Source of the DNA: Lachnoclostridium sp. Marseille-P6806
Lineage (GTDB): Bacteria > Bacillota > Clostridia > Lachnospirales > Lachnospiraceae
Assembly (NCBI RefSeq): GCF_900625025.1
Contig: NZ_LR130587.1
Span: forward strand, 1 to 41,638
Direction: 5' to 3'
Length of the DNA stretch: 41,638 nt
Shown here: positions 15,649 to 22,571 of the stretch, in pieces
How the letters are laid out: every line of letters starts with the position of its first letter
Numbering within the stretch: the stretch's first letter is position 1
Notes under the pieces: generated by a model
The model's database searches: none
What the model was told of the DNA's origin: nothing
What the model saw: the letters and a program-made list of their open reading frames with translations, nothing else
Made by a program: the position numbers and the translations under genes

Positions 15649-15886
15649 CTGTCTGCTCCTTTCTGTACTCTTCCCTTATATACTCTTCAAATACATCTCT
15701 CCGGATCCTGACGAATCGGGACCCAATCTTGTAGACAGCCCCTGCCTCCTGGGCCAGCCTGGTCATTACCTTCTCTGTCAGATCGTAATAATCACATCCA
15801 TCCCCGTAAGTGATGAAGGATCTCTGGGCAAAGAGAATATCCCAGTCATCCATCCGGTCCGAATACATCCAAATTGTCCCGCTCAT
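15596..15886 (-). CDS. Excisionase-like winged-helix protein (DUF6462 type)
   Basis: About 96 residues. The core YDLTEKVMTRLAQEAGAVYKI, then RFVRIRRDVFEEYIREEY, is the pattern of small DUF6462-type/excisionase-like proteins found near integrases of clostridial elements. The start is the ATG at 15886 with AGGTGG upstream, overlapping the upstream stop as ATGA; the GTG at 15895 is less likely. The last 20 residues (after YRKEQ) look unrelated and overlap the next gene by 53 bases, suggesting that the original stop was lost at a recombination joint. Confidence 0.65.
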   Translation of the reverse strand: MSGTIWMYSDRMDDWDILFAQRSFITYGDGCDYYDLTEKVMTRLAQEAGAVYKIGSRFVRIRRDVFEEYIREEYRKEQTDESKTDRVKSLCRSNWS

Positions 15887-16170
15887 TTCTTCCACCTGCT
15901 GATCTTCGGTGCGGCTTTGCCCTTTGTCTTGGGCGGCTGGCGGAACTGCTCCAGGTACTCATCGAAGATGTCCCGGTTGATGAGCACGTATCCGTCGATC
16001 CGGTAAAGGGCTCCTGCATCATCGGCAAGCTCCAGAAGCTTCTTGTGCTGAATGCTGTAGACGATCTCGACCTCCTTGTATCTCAGGTACTTCTTCCTGA
16101 GCTTCCGGGACTCCTCCCGCACCTGCTTCCGTCTTGCTACGCTGTAATAGTCATCGTTCTCTGTTCCCAT
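15883..16170 (-). CDS. Excisionase-like winged-helix protein (DUF6462 type)
   Basis: A 95-residue protein. After a basic N-terminus (EESRKLRKKYLRYKEVEIVY) comes SIQHKKLLELADDAGALYRI and LINRDIFDEYLEQF, matching the neighbouring paralogue and the gene at 18620-18898. These proteins resemble MerR-type excisionases and are expected to bend DNA at attachment sites or regulate the integrase. AAGGAGG lies eight bases before the ATG. It forms an ATGA overlap with the following paralogue. Confidence 0.7.
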   Translation of the reverse strand: MGTENDDYYSVARRKQVREESRKLRKKYLRYKEVEIVYSIQHKKLLELADDAGALYRIDGYVLINRDIFDEYLEQFRQPPKTKGKAAPKISRWKK

Positions 16171-16233
16171 TGAATTTCCTCCTTGATTTTTGCCCGGGTT
16201 ATCGGATCAAAAGTGATATCTGCTGAAACAACA

Positions 16234-16279
16234 AAGGAGCCGCCCCTCTTAAAATTTCTTTTAAGAAAGGCGACTCCTT
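16234..16279 (-). terminator. Long bipartite stem-loop, probable terminator
   Basis: AAGGAG, GCC and CTTAAAA pair in order with TTTTAAG, GGC and CTCCTT across a TTTC loop. On the minus strand it is followed by TTTGTTGTTT. It lies between the metG 3' end and the excisionase-like gene and would stop readthrough from metG into the left element. Confidence 0.65.
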
Positions 16280-16350
16280 GAGAAGTCTAATGACTATTCA
16301 ATTCTGCAACTTGATAACACGGGTTGACACAAACTGTGTTTCGATGGGTT

Positions 16351-16418
16351 TTTGTGGTCAGATTGTTGTAAATCAGCCACTACAACACCAGAAATCGGCT
16401 CAATTTGTTGTCAGATTT
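16351..16418. repeat. Direct repeats downstream of metG
   Basis: TTTGTGGTCAGATT at 16351-16364 and TTTGTTGTCAGATT at 16404-16417 differ at one position and are 53 bases apart. TTGACACAAA (plus strand, 16324-16333) also recurs inverted as TTGACACGAA near 16418-16427. Such arrays are typical of integrase arm or core sites. They may mark the end of the element lying to the left, immediately behind metG. Confidence 0.4.
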
Positions 16419-16428
16419 CGTGTCAATC

Positions 16429-16917
16429 TCAATACAACTTCGCACCTGCCGGGATGTGGTTGTCCACCATAAGAAGGTGAAGCTCCTCATCCTCTGAATC
16501 CTTATAACCCGTTACTGCGCTGAGAAGCATTCCGCAGGAGTCGATGCCCATTATCTTGCGAGGGGGCAGATTTTCGATTGCAATCAAGGTCTTTCCAATC
16601 AGCTCTTCAGGCTCATAATATGCGTGAATACCGCTTAAAATCGTACGGTCTGTGCCTGTTCCGTCATCCAGTGTAAACTGAAGAAGCTTCTTGGACTTCG
16701 GTATTGCAACACAGTTCTTGACCTTCACGGCCCGGAAATCAGACTTGGAGAAGGTATCAAAATCAACCTGCTCCTCGAACAACGGCTCGATCTTTACATT
16801 ACTGAAATCGATCTTCTCGTTCGGGGTAAAGAAGCCGGTCTTTTCCTCTTCCTTCTTCTCGTCCTCATGTCCTGTTGTGTTACCAGCCTTTTGTGACTTG
16901 AGTGTCGGGACGACTGC
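16429..16917 (-). pseudogene. metG: 3' fragment of methionyl-tRNA synthetase gene (metG)
   Basis: The frame encodes the C-terminal tRNA-binding (OB-fold, CsaA-like) domain of MetRS: VDFDTFSKSDFRAVKVKNC, KSKKLLQFTLDDG, ILSGIHAYYEPEELIGKTL, LPPRKIMGIDSCGMLLSA and IPAGAKLY at the end. The whole catalytic part is absent. The frame is open upstream only to a TGA at 16918-16920, with the linker TGFFTPNEKIDFSNVKIEP, and has no plausible start codon or ribosome site. This is the expected picture of a displaced gene end left when an element integrates near the 3' end of metG, with the integrase gene directly adjacent. A complete metG should lie at the other end of the element. Confidence 0.8.
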
Positions 16918-17083
16918 TCACAATAATGTCGCTATCCTGCATTATCATGCAATCCCAACAAGTCATCGAACAACACATTTGTCGTTATCCTGCACCGTAC
17001 TGCACCATACATTGGAATATCTGTGGCACAGATGTGGTACTCAGCATTTTTTGTGGTACTTGGGAGTCCATCAAGGACTCTTC
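16918..17083. repeat. Probable attachment-site region with integrase arm-type repeats
   Basis: Between the metG fragment and the integrase stop are two sets of direct repeats: TGTCGCTATCCTGCA at 16927-16941 and TGTCGTTATCCTGCA at 16980-16994; and TGTGGTACT at 17033-17041 and 17052-17060, with a weaker CTGTGGCAC at 17021-17029. Short direct repeats beside a tyrosine-integrase gene are the usual arm-type binding sites. The crossover core itself cannot be fixed without the other end. Confidence 0.5.
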
Positions 17084-18316
17084 CTAAATGACATCATGAT
17101 CATTTAACTGATCAAATATATCCTTCTTTTTGCTCTCCGATACTTCGGCGTAGATGTCCAAGGTTGTCTGGATATCCTTATGCCCCATAACGGATTGTAT
17201 TACCTTAACATTGGTTTCATTCTCACAAAGCCTCGTACAGAATGTATGCCTTGTGATGTGGCAGCTGAAATCCGGTATAATCACCGGCTCTCTGCCTTCT
17301 TTCTTTGCATCCACTATTTCCTTTGCGTTATGATCCGATACTATGCGCTTTATTACCTTATTCACGCCAGCCGGATTGAGCAGCCCGCCAAAACGATTAC
17401 AAAAGATGAAGTTCTTCATTCCTCCAAGCTCTACAACGCAATGATAGCCGTACTTTTCCTGGTTCTCTTTTTCAATCTCCAGAGCTTCCTTGACCTTCTT
17501 GAGCATCGGAATAGTTCTGATGCCCGCCTCTGTCTTTGGAAGAGCAAGCTCATATTCACATTTGTAGTTCTTGTCAGATTTCGGATAATAGGTAATATCG
17601 TGATCAATGGTTATAATCCCATTATCCATATCGGCATCATCCCAACGCAGACCGATAACCTCTCCTATACGGCATCCAGTACCGAACATCACGGTAAACA
17701 GTGGCTTCCATTTCAGATTCTTCTGAAGATTAAGACAATCAAGGAATGCCATTTCTTCCTCTATTGTGAGTGCATGTCTTACCCCGGTCTCGCCGTCCCA
17801 CTTCTTATTTACTGCAGCCATTGCTCCATCCGCAGGATTATTACGAATGACATTATCCCTGACTGCGAGCTGGAAGGTGGGGCGTAGCACCGTATGAACA
17901 GAATCCACCGTGCTTACGGATAATCCCTTGCCAAGCAAAGCATTGTAAAACAGCACCACATCAGAATACCTGACACTTGAAAGTTTCTTCTTTCCGAATC
18001 CGTTTCTTACGTAGCGGTCATAGGTATACAGGTAATTGGTTCGTGTCGAACTACGAAGTTCAGTCTTAGTAGCTATGTAGCGGTCAAATGCGAAGTTCAC
18101 ATCTGCTTTGCCCTGGACATACATATCAAGTCCATCAAGCTGATCCCGCTGAAGCTGCTTTTCCTTCTCCCTAAGTTCCCCTAAGTCCTTGGAGTAGATA
18201 CATCTCCTTTTTCCAAGGGGATCCGTATAGGAGTATCGGTAAAGCTTCTTCTCCTTCTTGTAGTCCTCGCCCTTGTGTAGTACCTTGCCCTTAGTGTCTT
18301 TCCGTATTTTTGCCAT
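17084..18316 (-). CDS. int: Tn916-type tyrosine integrase
   Basis: A 410-residue site-specific recombinase. The N-terminal about 70 residues (YRYSYTDPLGKRRCIYSKD) match the Tn916 Int arm-binding domain. A SAM-like core-binding domain covers about 75-165 (AFDRYIATKTELRSSTRTNY). The catalytic domain shows R216 in GTGCRIGEVIGLRW, H353-x-x-R356 (HITRHTFCTRL), H379 in VMGHKDIQTT and the nucleophile Y389 in LDIYAEV. All catalytic residues are present. The ATG has AAAGGG eight bases upstream. It is read toward the metG fragment, as expected for an integrase next to its attachment site. The RHH gene upstream is probably cotranscribed. Confidence 0.95.
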   Translation of the reverse strand: MAKIRKDTKGKVLHKGEDYKKEKKLYRYSYTDPLGKRRCIYSKDLGELREKEKQLQRDQLDGLDMYVQGKADVNFAFDRYIATKTELRSSTRTNYLYTYDRYVRNGFGKKKLSSVRYSDVVLFYNALLGKGLSVSTVDSVHTVLRPTFQLAVRDNVIRNNPADGAMAAVNKKWDGETGVRHALTIEEEMAFLDCLNLQKNLKWKPLFTVMFGTGCRIGEVIGLRWDDADMDNGIITIDHDITYYPKSDKNYKCEYELALPKTEAGIRTIPMLKKVKEALEIEKENQEKYGYHCVVELGGMKNFIFCNRFGGLLNPAGVNKVIKRIVSDHNAKEIVDAKKEGREPVIIPDFSCHITRHTFCTRLCENETNVKVIQSVMGHKDIQTTLDIYAEVSESKKKDIFDQLNDHDVI

Positions 18317-18355
18317 AGTTCATCCCTTTCTATTCAGGAAAGAGATTTTGCAAAA

Positions 18356-18529
18356 TTACTTGTGCTTGGTTTCAAACAGTAGCCTGACACCTTCACGTAT
18401 GGTTTCTGTTATGGTCTGGTCGTTTTGGTCTGCACGCTGCTTTAACTGCTCAAATTCTTCATCGGTAAAGCGGATGGATATTTTACTCGACTTAGGCTTT
18501 TCTGCCTTCGGTCTTCCCATCTTTGCCAA
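18356..18529 (-). CDS. Ribbon-helix-helix repressor upstream of int
   Basis: A short protein (57 residues from the TTG at 18529, 54 from the ATG at 18520): MGRPKAEKPKSSKISIRFTD, then EEFEQLKQRADQNDQTITETIREGVRLLF, a classic RHH DNA-binding fold. GGGAGG at 18538-18544 is nine bases before the TTG. The longer open frame to 18586 cannot be the start because it overlaps the promoter. It lies about 40 bases upstream of int, probably in one transcript, and is likely to repress that promoter. Confidence 0.75.
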   Translation of the reverse strand: MAKMGRPKAEKPKSSKISIRFTDEEFEQLKQRADQNDQTITETIREGVRLLFETKHK

Positions 18530-18557
18530 ATCAGCGTACCTCCCTTCAACCATCCTC

Positions 18558-18586
18558 ATTATACTTTTTGTCCTACAACATGTCAA
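18558..18586 (-). promoter_or_regulatory. Consensus sigma-A promoter with candidate operators
   Basis: On the minus strand TTGACA (18586-18581) and TATAAT (18563-18558) are separated by exactly 17 bases, a perfect consensus. A direct repeat, AGGACAAAAA, occurs in the spacer (about 18565-18574) and again just upstream of the -35 (about 18590-18599). This is a likely operator pair for the RHH protein encoded immediately downstream. The promoter should drive the RHH gene and int. Confidence 0.85.
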
Positions 18587-18619
18587 GGTTTTTGTCCTGC
18601 AAAATCTCCTAACCGAATC

Positions 18620-18898
18620 TTATGAATTGTTGAGTTTTATGTACTCTTCAACCTTTTCAAGATCCACAAGCGCTATCTTATCAACATGTACAACCGCATC
18701 GGAATTGTTTGCCAGATCAGTAAACTTCCTCTCGCTCATGCTATACAGTTCTGCGCCTTCTTTATACCTAACATATTTCTTTGTTGAGTATCTTTGCGTC
18801 CGCAGGAGAACAATAGAAAAGACATCACTCGGCACATAAAAGACCATATCGTTATAGATGCACTTAACGAGGCTCTCTTCATCTTTCTCTTTCGCCAT
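18620..18898 (-). CDS. Excisionase-like winged-helix protein (DUF6462 type)
   Basis: A 92-residue protein whose C-terminal half, YVRYKEGAELYSMSERKFTD followed by LANNSDAVVHVDKIALVDLEKVEEYI, matches the two DUF6462-type proteins at 15596-16170. Its position just upstream of the RHH/int transcript is typical of an excisionase or recombination directionality factor. GAGGAG lies nine bases before the ATG. A palindrome TGGCT-AATC-AGCCA sits at about 18930-18943, upstream of the gene, and could be its operator. Confidence 0.7.
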   Translation of the reverse strand: MAKEKDEESLVKCIYNDMVFYVPSDVFSIVLLRTQRYSTKKYVRYKEGAELYSMSERKFTDLANNSDAVVHVDKIALVDLEKVEEYIKLNNS

Positions 18899-19461
18899 AG
18901 GCTTATGCTCCTCTCGCTATAATATTTCATGGCTAATCAGCCAATAAAGGCGCACTTATCCCCTAAAACTCAAATTCTCTTTCGCAAATGCGCTTTTATT
19001 GACCGATAAACCTTTTTCTTAAAAAAATACTTTGCAGTGATCCTGGGTACAGATCACATTGGAATTCCACCAGCTTCTTCAGCCCCCATTCTTCGGGGAA
19101 GTAACTTTAACTAAGGAACGCATCATCGCCATAGGATCCCCAATCCTATTCTCAGCAACATATACGACGCTCCGCAGCTCATAGAGAAATTCGCTTTTCT
19201 TCCTAAATATAAGAGCCGCATCATGGCGTACTTACTGTTTGGCTTAACGCTCCGGTTGTTCTGCAAAGTACAACAATATTCAGTTTTCAAAGTTCAGTGC
19301 CACCGTTACGGTGGTAATTCCTAACGCCGGACTTGTCAGCCCGAAAGGTACATAAGTGACACCTGCAGCTGCTACACCGCTTTTAGGCTTATGCACCTTA
19401 TGAGAATGACAAATAATAAATAATGAAGGCGATAGGAATCAGGAGTTATCGTTATAGTTGA
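18899..19461. other. 563-base intergenic region without a confident gene
   Basis: I see no convincing gene. A 33-codon plus-strand frame at 19223-19324 (MAYLLFGLTLRLFCKVQQYS...) has only a weak ribosome site. Within it CCACCG-TTA-CGGTGG is a perfect inverted repeat at about 19301-19315. The rest may hold the regulatory region of the sigma/HTH operon or attachment-related DNA. Confidence 0.4.
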
Positions 19462-19710
19462 TTATTCCTTAAAGTTCATTACTGCGTTATCGAGGATAAC
19501 GCCAACATCCCCGAGGAGATTGTCAAAGTCAAACATATCGGGGCTGAAGCCTATAGCCTCTGACAAGGCCATTATCTCTTTGTTCAACTTATAACGCATA
19601 AGCCTGTCATAGTGCGCTCTCACATCAAACAGCGCAACAATATTGCCGGTAATAGCTGGCCTGATAAGATCAGCCTCCGGCGGAGTATATTTACGCCTCT
19701 TCACTTTCAC
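19462..19710 (-). CDS. Tn916 Orf8-like helix-turn-helix protein
   Basis: An 82-residue protein with YTPPEADLIRPAITGNIVALFDVRAHYDRLM and a C-terminal IGFSPDMFDFDNLLGDV, the pattern of HTH_16-type regulators that follow sigma-like genes in conjugative transposons. The start is a GTG at 19710 with AAGGAG six bases upstream, 20 bases inside the end of the sigma gene, so translation is coupled. It probably helps control excision or transfer. Confidence 0.7.
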   Translation of the reverse strand: MKVKRRKYTPPEADLIRPAITGNIVALFDVRAHYDRLMRYKLNKEIMALSEAIGFSPDMFDFDNLLGDVGVILDNAVMNFKE

Positions 19711-20128
19711 TTGCCGCTCCTTTCCTCAATTCTTTAATCGCCTTCGATTTTGTAGATTTTACTGTCTCGTATTCAATGCCCAGCTCGTTAGCGATTTCCT
19801 CAAGCGTCATATCCAGCAGGTAATACATAAGTAAAATCTCACGCTTTCGTTTCTGTAATTTGGGGAGCATTTTAGCAAGGCGCTCATCTCCAATGAAGAC
19901 ATCCTTGCCCCGTACCGTCATTTTTATAGCGTACAGGTTGTCATGCTCATCTTCATGCATCATCATCGACGGATCAATCTCACCGCCGCCAAAATGAAGG
20001 ATCAGGTACTGTGCCTGTTTGAATACCAGGTTGTGTGCTGCTCGACCAATCACCTCCTTGCAGTAACAGTCAAACCTGTCCCTTAAACTCCCATCTTTAT
20101 CTTTTGGATCGAATTCATAGCCGCTCAT
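19691..20128 (-). CDS. Sigma-70-like regulator of the element
   Basis: A 145-residue protein of normal length for the Tn916 Orf7-like family. The N-terminal half has RFDCYCKEVIGRAAHNLVF; the C-terminal half is a region-4 helix-turn-helix: LQKRKREILLMYYLLDMTLE, then EIANELGIEYETVKSTKSKAIKELRK. It should recruit RNA polymerase or act as a regulator of transfer genes. AAAGG lies seven bases before the ATG. It is complete, unlike the shortened relative at 14156-14488. Confidence 0.8.
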   Translation of the reverse strand: MSGYEFDPKDKDGSLRDRFDCYCKEVIGRAAHNLVFKQAQYLILHFGGGEIDPSMMMHEDEHDNLYAIKMTVRGKDVFIGDERLAKMLPKLQKRKREILLMYYLLDMTLEEIANELGIEYETVKSTKSKAIKELRKGAASESEEA

Positions 20129-20238
20129 AGTTTTCCTTTCTACGATTGGCTCCTGATTCCGTCCTTCATTACAGAGAAGTATTTTCGAGGTCCAAATGTG
20201 GGTATAAATCTTGAAAAAATATTTTTTTCTTTCAAAAC

Positions 20239-20267
20239 TTTACATTTAGACTTTACTATTATATAAT
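20239..20267 (+). promoter_or_regulatory. Promoter of the abiE operon
   Basis: TTTACA (20239-20244) and TATAAT (20262-20267) with a 17-base spacer stand 34 bases upstream of the abiEi ATG. AbiEi-type antitoxins repress their own promoter in characterised systems, so operators are expected close by; no clear repeat was identified. Confidence 0.8.
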
Positions 20268-20300
20268 TAAAGTGCGTTAGTTTCGAGGAGGTGATGCAAA

Positions 20301-20918
20301 ATGTCAAAACTTCGAGAACAAAGAATTGAAATGCTAAAAGAAATGGCCGAAAAGACCGGCGGCATGATCACAACATTCCAGATAGAAAAAGCAGGTATCA
20401 GCCGTGTACTGATACCCACCTTTATTGATGAAGGCATTCTTGTAAAAGAAGCTCGTGGAATATATTATTATGCAGATGAGTTCCCGGATGATCTCCAGAT
20501 CATACAGGCGAACAACCCAAGAGTAGTTTATTCCTACGGCACTGCCCTTTACCTTTGGGATATGTCCGACCGTACTCCCCATTTATGGGATGTCTCCGTA
20601 CCGCAGGGATTTAATGCAACCCGGTTAAAAAAGGACAATAAGAATATCAGATTACATTATATAAATGCCGATAAATGGAGTGTTGGCATTACAGAGACCT
20701 TAACACCTGACGGCAACAAAGTCCGTCTGTATAATAAGGAACGATGTATAATTGACCTGATCAAGAAAAAAGACAAGATAGATAAGCAGTTATATCTGCA
20801 GGCTCTGCACGAATACTTTAATGACCGAACTAACGACCATGCGCAGCTTATCAGATATGCTAAGATTTTCCATATAGAAAGACCTGTCCGAGATTACATG
20901 GATATACTGACAGGCTGA
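20301..20918 (+). CDS. abiEi: AbiEi-family type IV antitoxin
   Basis: A 205-residue protein with an N-terminal winged helix-turn-helix (QRIEMLKEMAEKTGGMITTF, AGISRVLIPTFIDEGILVK, EARGIYYYADE) followed by the AbiEi C-terminal domain (VVYSYGTALYLWDMSDRTP and LYNKERCIIDLI). In known AbiE systems the antitoxin represses the operon and counteracts the toxin. GAGGAGG lies nine bases before the ATG. It is 16 bases upstream of the toxin gene on the same strand. It faces away from the integrase module and has its own promoter. Confidence 0.9.
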   Translation: MSKLREQRIEMLKEMAEKTGGMITTFQIEKAGISRVLIPTFIDEGILVKEARGIYYYADEFPDDLQIIQANNPRVVYSYGTALYLWDMSDRTPHLWDVSVPQGFNATRLKKDNKNIRLHYINADKWSVGITETLTPDGNKVRLYNKERCIIDLIKKKDKIDKQLYLQALHEYFNDRTNDHAQLIRYAKIFHIERPVRDYMDILTG

Positions 20919-20934
20919 AAGGAGCACACCACAG

Positions 20935-21789
20935 ATGAAAACACCGGAGCAGCTAAAAGGCGCGATCCGCAATATAGCCAAAGAGAAAGATCTTCACGCT
21001 CAGGAAGTATTACAGATTTTTATGTTCGAGCGTATTCTTGAGAGATTATCCCTCTCTCCATATAAAAAGAACTTTGTCCTTAAGGGCGGTCTGTTGATTT
21101 CTTCCATGATCGGCATTTCTGAAAGAACCACCATGGACATGGATACAACCGTCCGTGGAATAGATATGGACGAAGAAAACATTGAAAAAATCGTAAAAGA
21201 GATCTTCGACATTGATACCGGAGACGGAATCATCTTCCGTTTTGAGAAGATCGAGCCTATCCGTGAAGATGATGATTATAACAATTTCCGAGTTCACTTT
21301 GTTGCAGAGTACGGCAAGATAAAGAACAAAATGAAGATCGACATCACCACCGGGGATGAGATCACTCCTGCAGCCATTGAATATTCTTTTCATACCATGT
21401 TCGATGAAAAGGACATTGATGTATATGCCTATACTTTGGAAACGATCCTTGCAGAAAAATATGAAACAGTTATCCGCAGAGGCATCGGAAATACCAGATC
21501 AAGGGACTTCTATGATCTGTATGTTCTCTTCCATCTTTACAGGGATTCCATCAATCCGGCACATTTCAGATTGGCTGTAGAGCATACTGCCAAGAAAAGA
21601 GGATCCTTTGATCTTTTGAAACAATATGAGTCCATCTGCGCTGAAGTAAAAGCAGAAGAATCTCTGGCAAATGACTGGCGCAATTACATCACTGATGAGA
21701 CATATGCAGCCAGACTCTCATTTGATGAAGTGGTCGATAATGCTGTTGTAGTCGGAAAATATCTTGAGAACATTCCTGAAAACAATTGA
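20935..21789 (+). CDS. abiEii: AbiEii-family nucleotidyltransferase toxin
   Basis: A 284-residue protein with the four motifs of the AbiEii/AbiGii (MenT-like) nucleotidyltransferases: KNFVLKGGLLIS (residues 45-56), TTMDMD with the metal-binding aspartates near 65-70, KIDITTGD near 135-142 and ILAEKYETV...SRDFYDLY near 170-195. Members of this family modify RNA, in studied cases by adding nucleotides to tRNA, and give phage abortive infection. All motif residues look intact. AAAGGAG precedes the ATG. With abiEi it forms a complete type IV toxin-antitoxin pair that would also stabilise the element. Confidence 0.92.
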   Translation: MKTPEQLKGAIRNIAKEKDLHAQEVLQIFMFERILERLSLSPYKKNFVLKGGLLISSMIGISERTTMDMDTTVRGIDMDEENIEKIVKEIFDIDTGDGIIFRFEKIEPIREDDDYNNFRVHFVAEYGKIKNKMKIDITTGDEITPAAIEYSFHTMFDEKDIDVYAYTLETILAEKYETVIRRGIGNTRSRDFYDLYVLFHLYRDSINPAHFRLAVEHTAKKRGSFDLLKQYESICAEVKAEESLANDWRNYITDETYAARLSFDEVVDNAVVVGKYLENIPENN

Positions 21790-22226
21790 CGTCATGCTCC
21801 CGCTCTGCTAACATGACCTCAGTTCAAATTTTATAAGACACCTAAACTGCTACTATTACCGGTGCACCCGTGCGCCCGTACTGTGGCAGTTTTTTATTTT
21901 CCATTTATTCCCCCACAGTACAAAAGCATAAGAACAATCGCCGGATACGGCGTTATGGGTTCAAAGCCGCCTGCCCTATGGCAGTCTGAACCCGCAAATC
22001 GCAGGCGATTTGCAAGAAGAATACCAAGCATTGGATGTGTTCCCACACATCCACATTTGCTGAACATTTCTCCTGCCGGAAAATGACGCAAATGAGCTTG
22101 CAAGGGTCTACGCCCCCTGACCCCCATTAATGCAAAACCGCTTCAAATTCTCCTACAGCAATATGAACAGTTTTGCTTCAAAAACACACACGCCGGAAAC
22201 GGCAATTTTGAAAGGAAGTGGTATAT
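21790..22226 (+). other. oriT-like region upstream of mobC
   Basis: No gene is visible in these 437 bases. It holds three perfect 9-bp inverted repeats: GTACTGTGG/CCACAGTAC (21878-21886, 21913-21921), GCAAATCGC-AG-GCGATTTGC (21994-22013) and TGGATGTGT-TCCC-ACACATCCA (22032-22053). A GC-skewed stretch follows at 22099-22125 (CAAGGGTCTACGCCCCCTGA is its core). Inverted repeats plus a C-rich strand upstream of MobC and relaxase genes are the usual layout of an origin of transfer. The nick site was not determined. GTCATG...CATGAC just after abiEii could be a weak terminator. Confidence 0.6.
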
Positions 22227-22571
22227 ATGAGCGGCAAGCGAGACCGCACCAATGAGCTAAAAGTATTCCTCAGCGACAATGAGCAATATGTGCTTGATGA
22301 AAAGGTCAAAATCTCTCACATGAGGAACAAATCCGAGTATATCCGTCACCTGATCCTATACGGTTATGTCTATGACATCGACTATAACGGGCTGAAGGAA
22401 TACAGCTACCAAATAGCCGCCCTCGGCAGAAACATAAACATGATCAGAGAGCGAATTATGAAAACAGGGAACGCTTACGAAGAAGATCTAAATGAGATAA
22501 AGGAGCTGATGGATAAGATATGGCATACACACGAATCCATGCTATCAAAAGTACCGTTACAAAAGCTGTAG
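22227..22571 (+). CDS. mobC: MobC-type relaxosome protein
   Basis: A 114-residue protein with RTNELKVFLSDNEQYVLDEK and MRNKSEYIRHLILYGYV, the ribbon-helix-helix pattern of MobC/TraY-like accessory proteins that bind oriT and open it for the relaxase. The later part (YQIAALGRNINMIRERIMKT) is the conserved MobC helix. The ATG at 22227 is preferred over the GTG at 22218; AAAGGAAG lies upstream. Its end overlaps the relaxase by 52 bases in another frame. Confidence 0.85.
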   Translation: MSGKRDRTNELKVFLSDNEQYVLDEKVKISHMRNKSEYIRHLILYGYVYDIDYNGLKEYSYQIAALGRNINMIRERIMKTGNAYEEDLNEIKELMDKIWHTHESMLSKVPLQKL

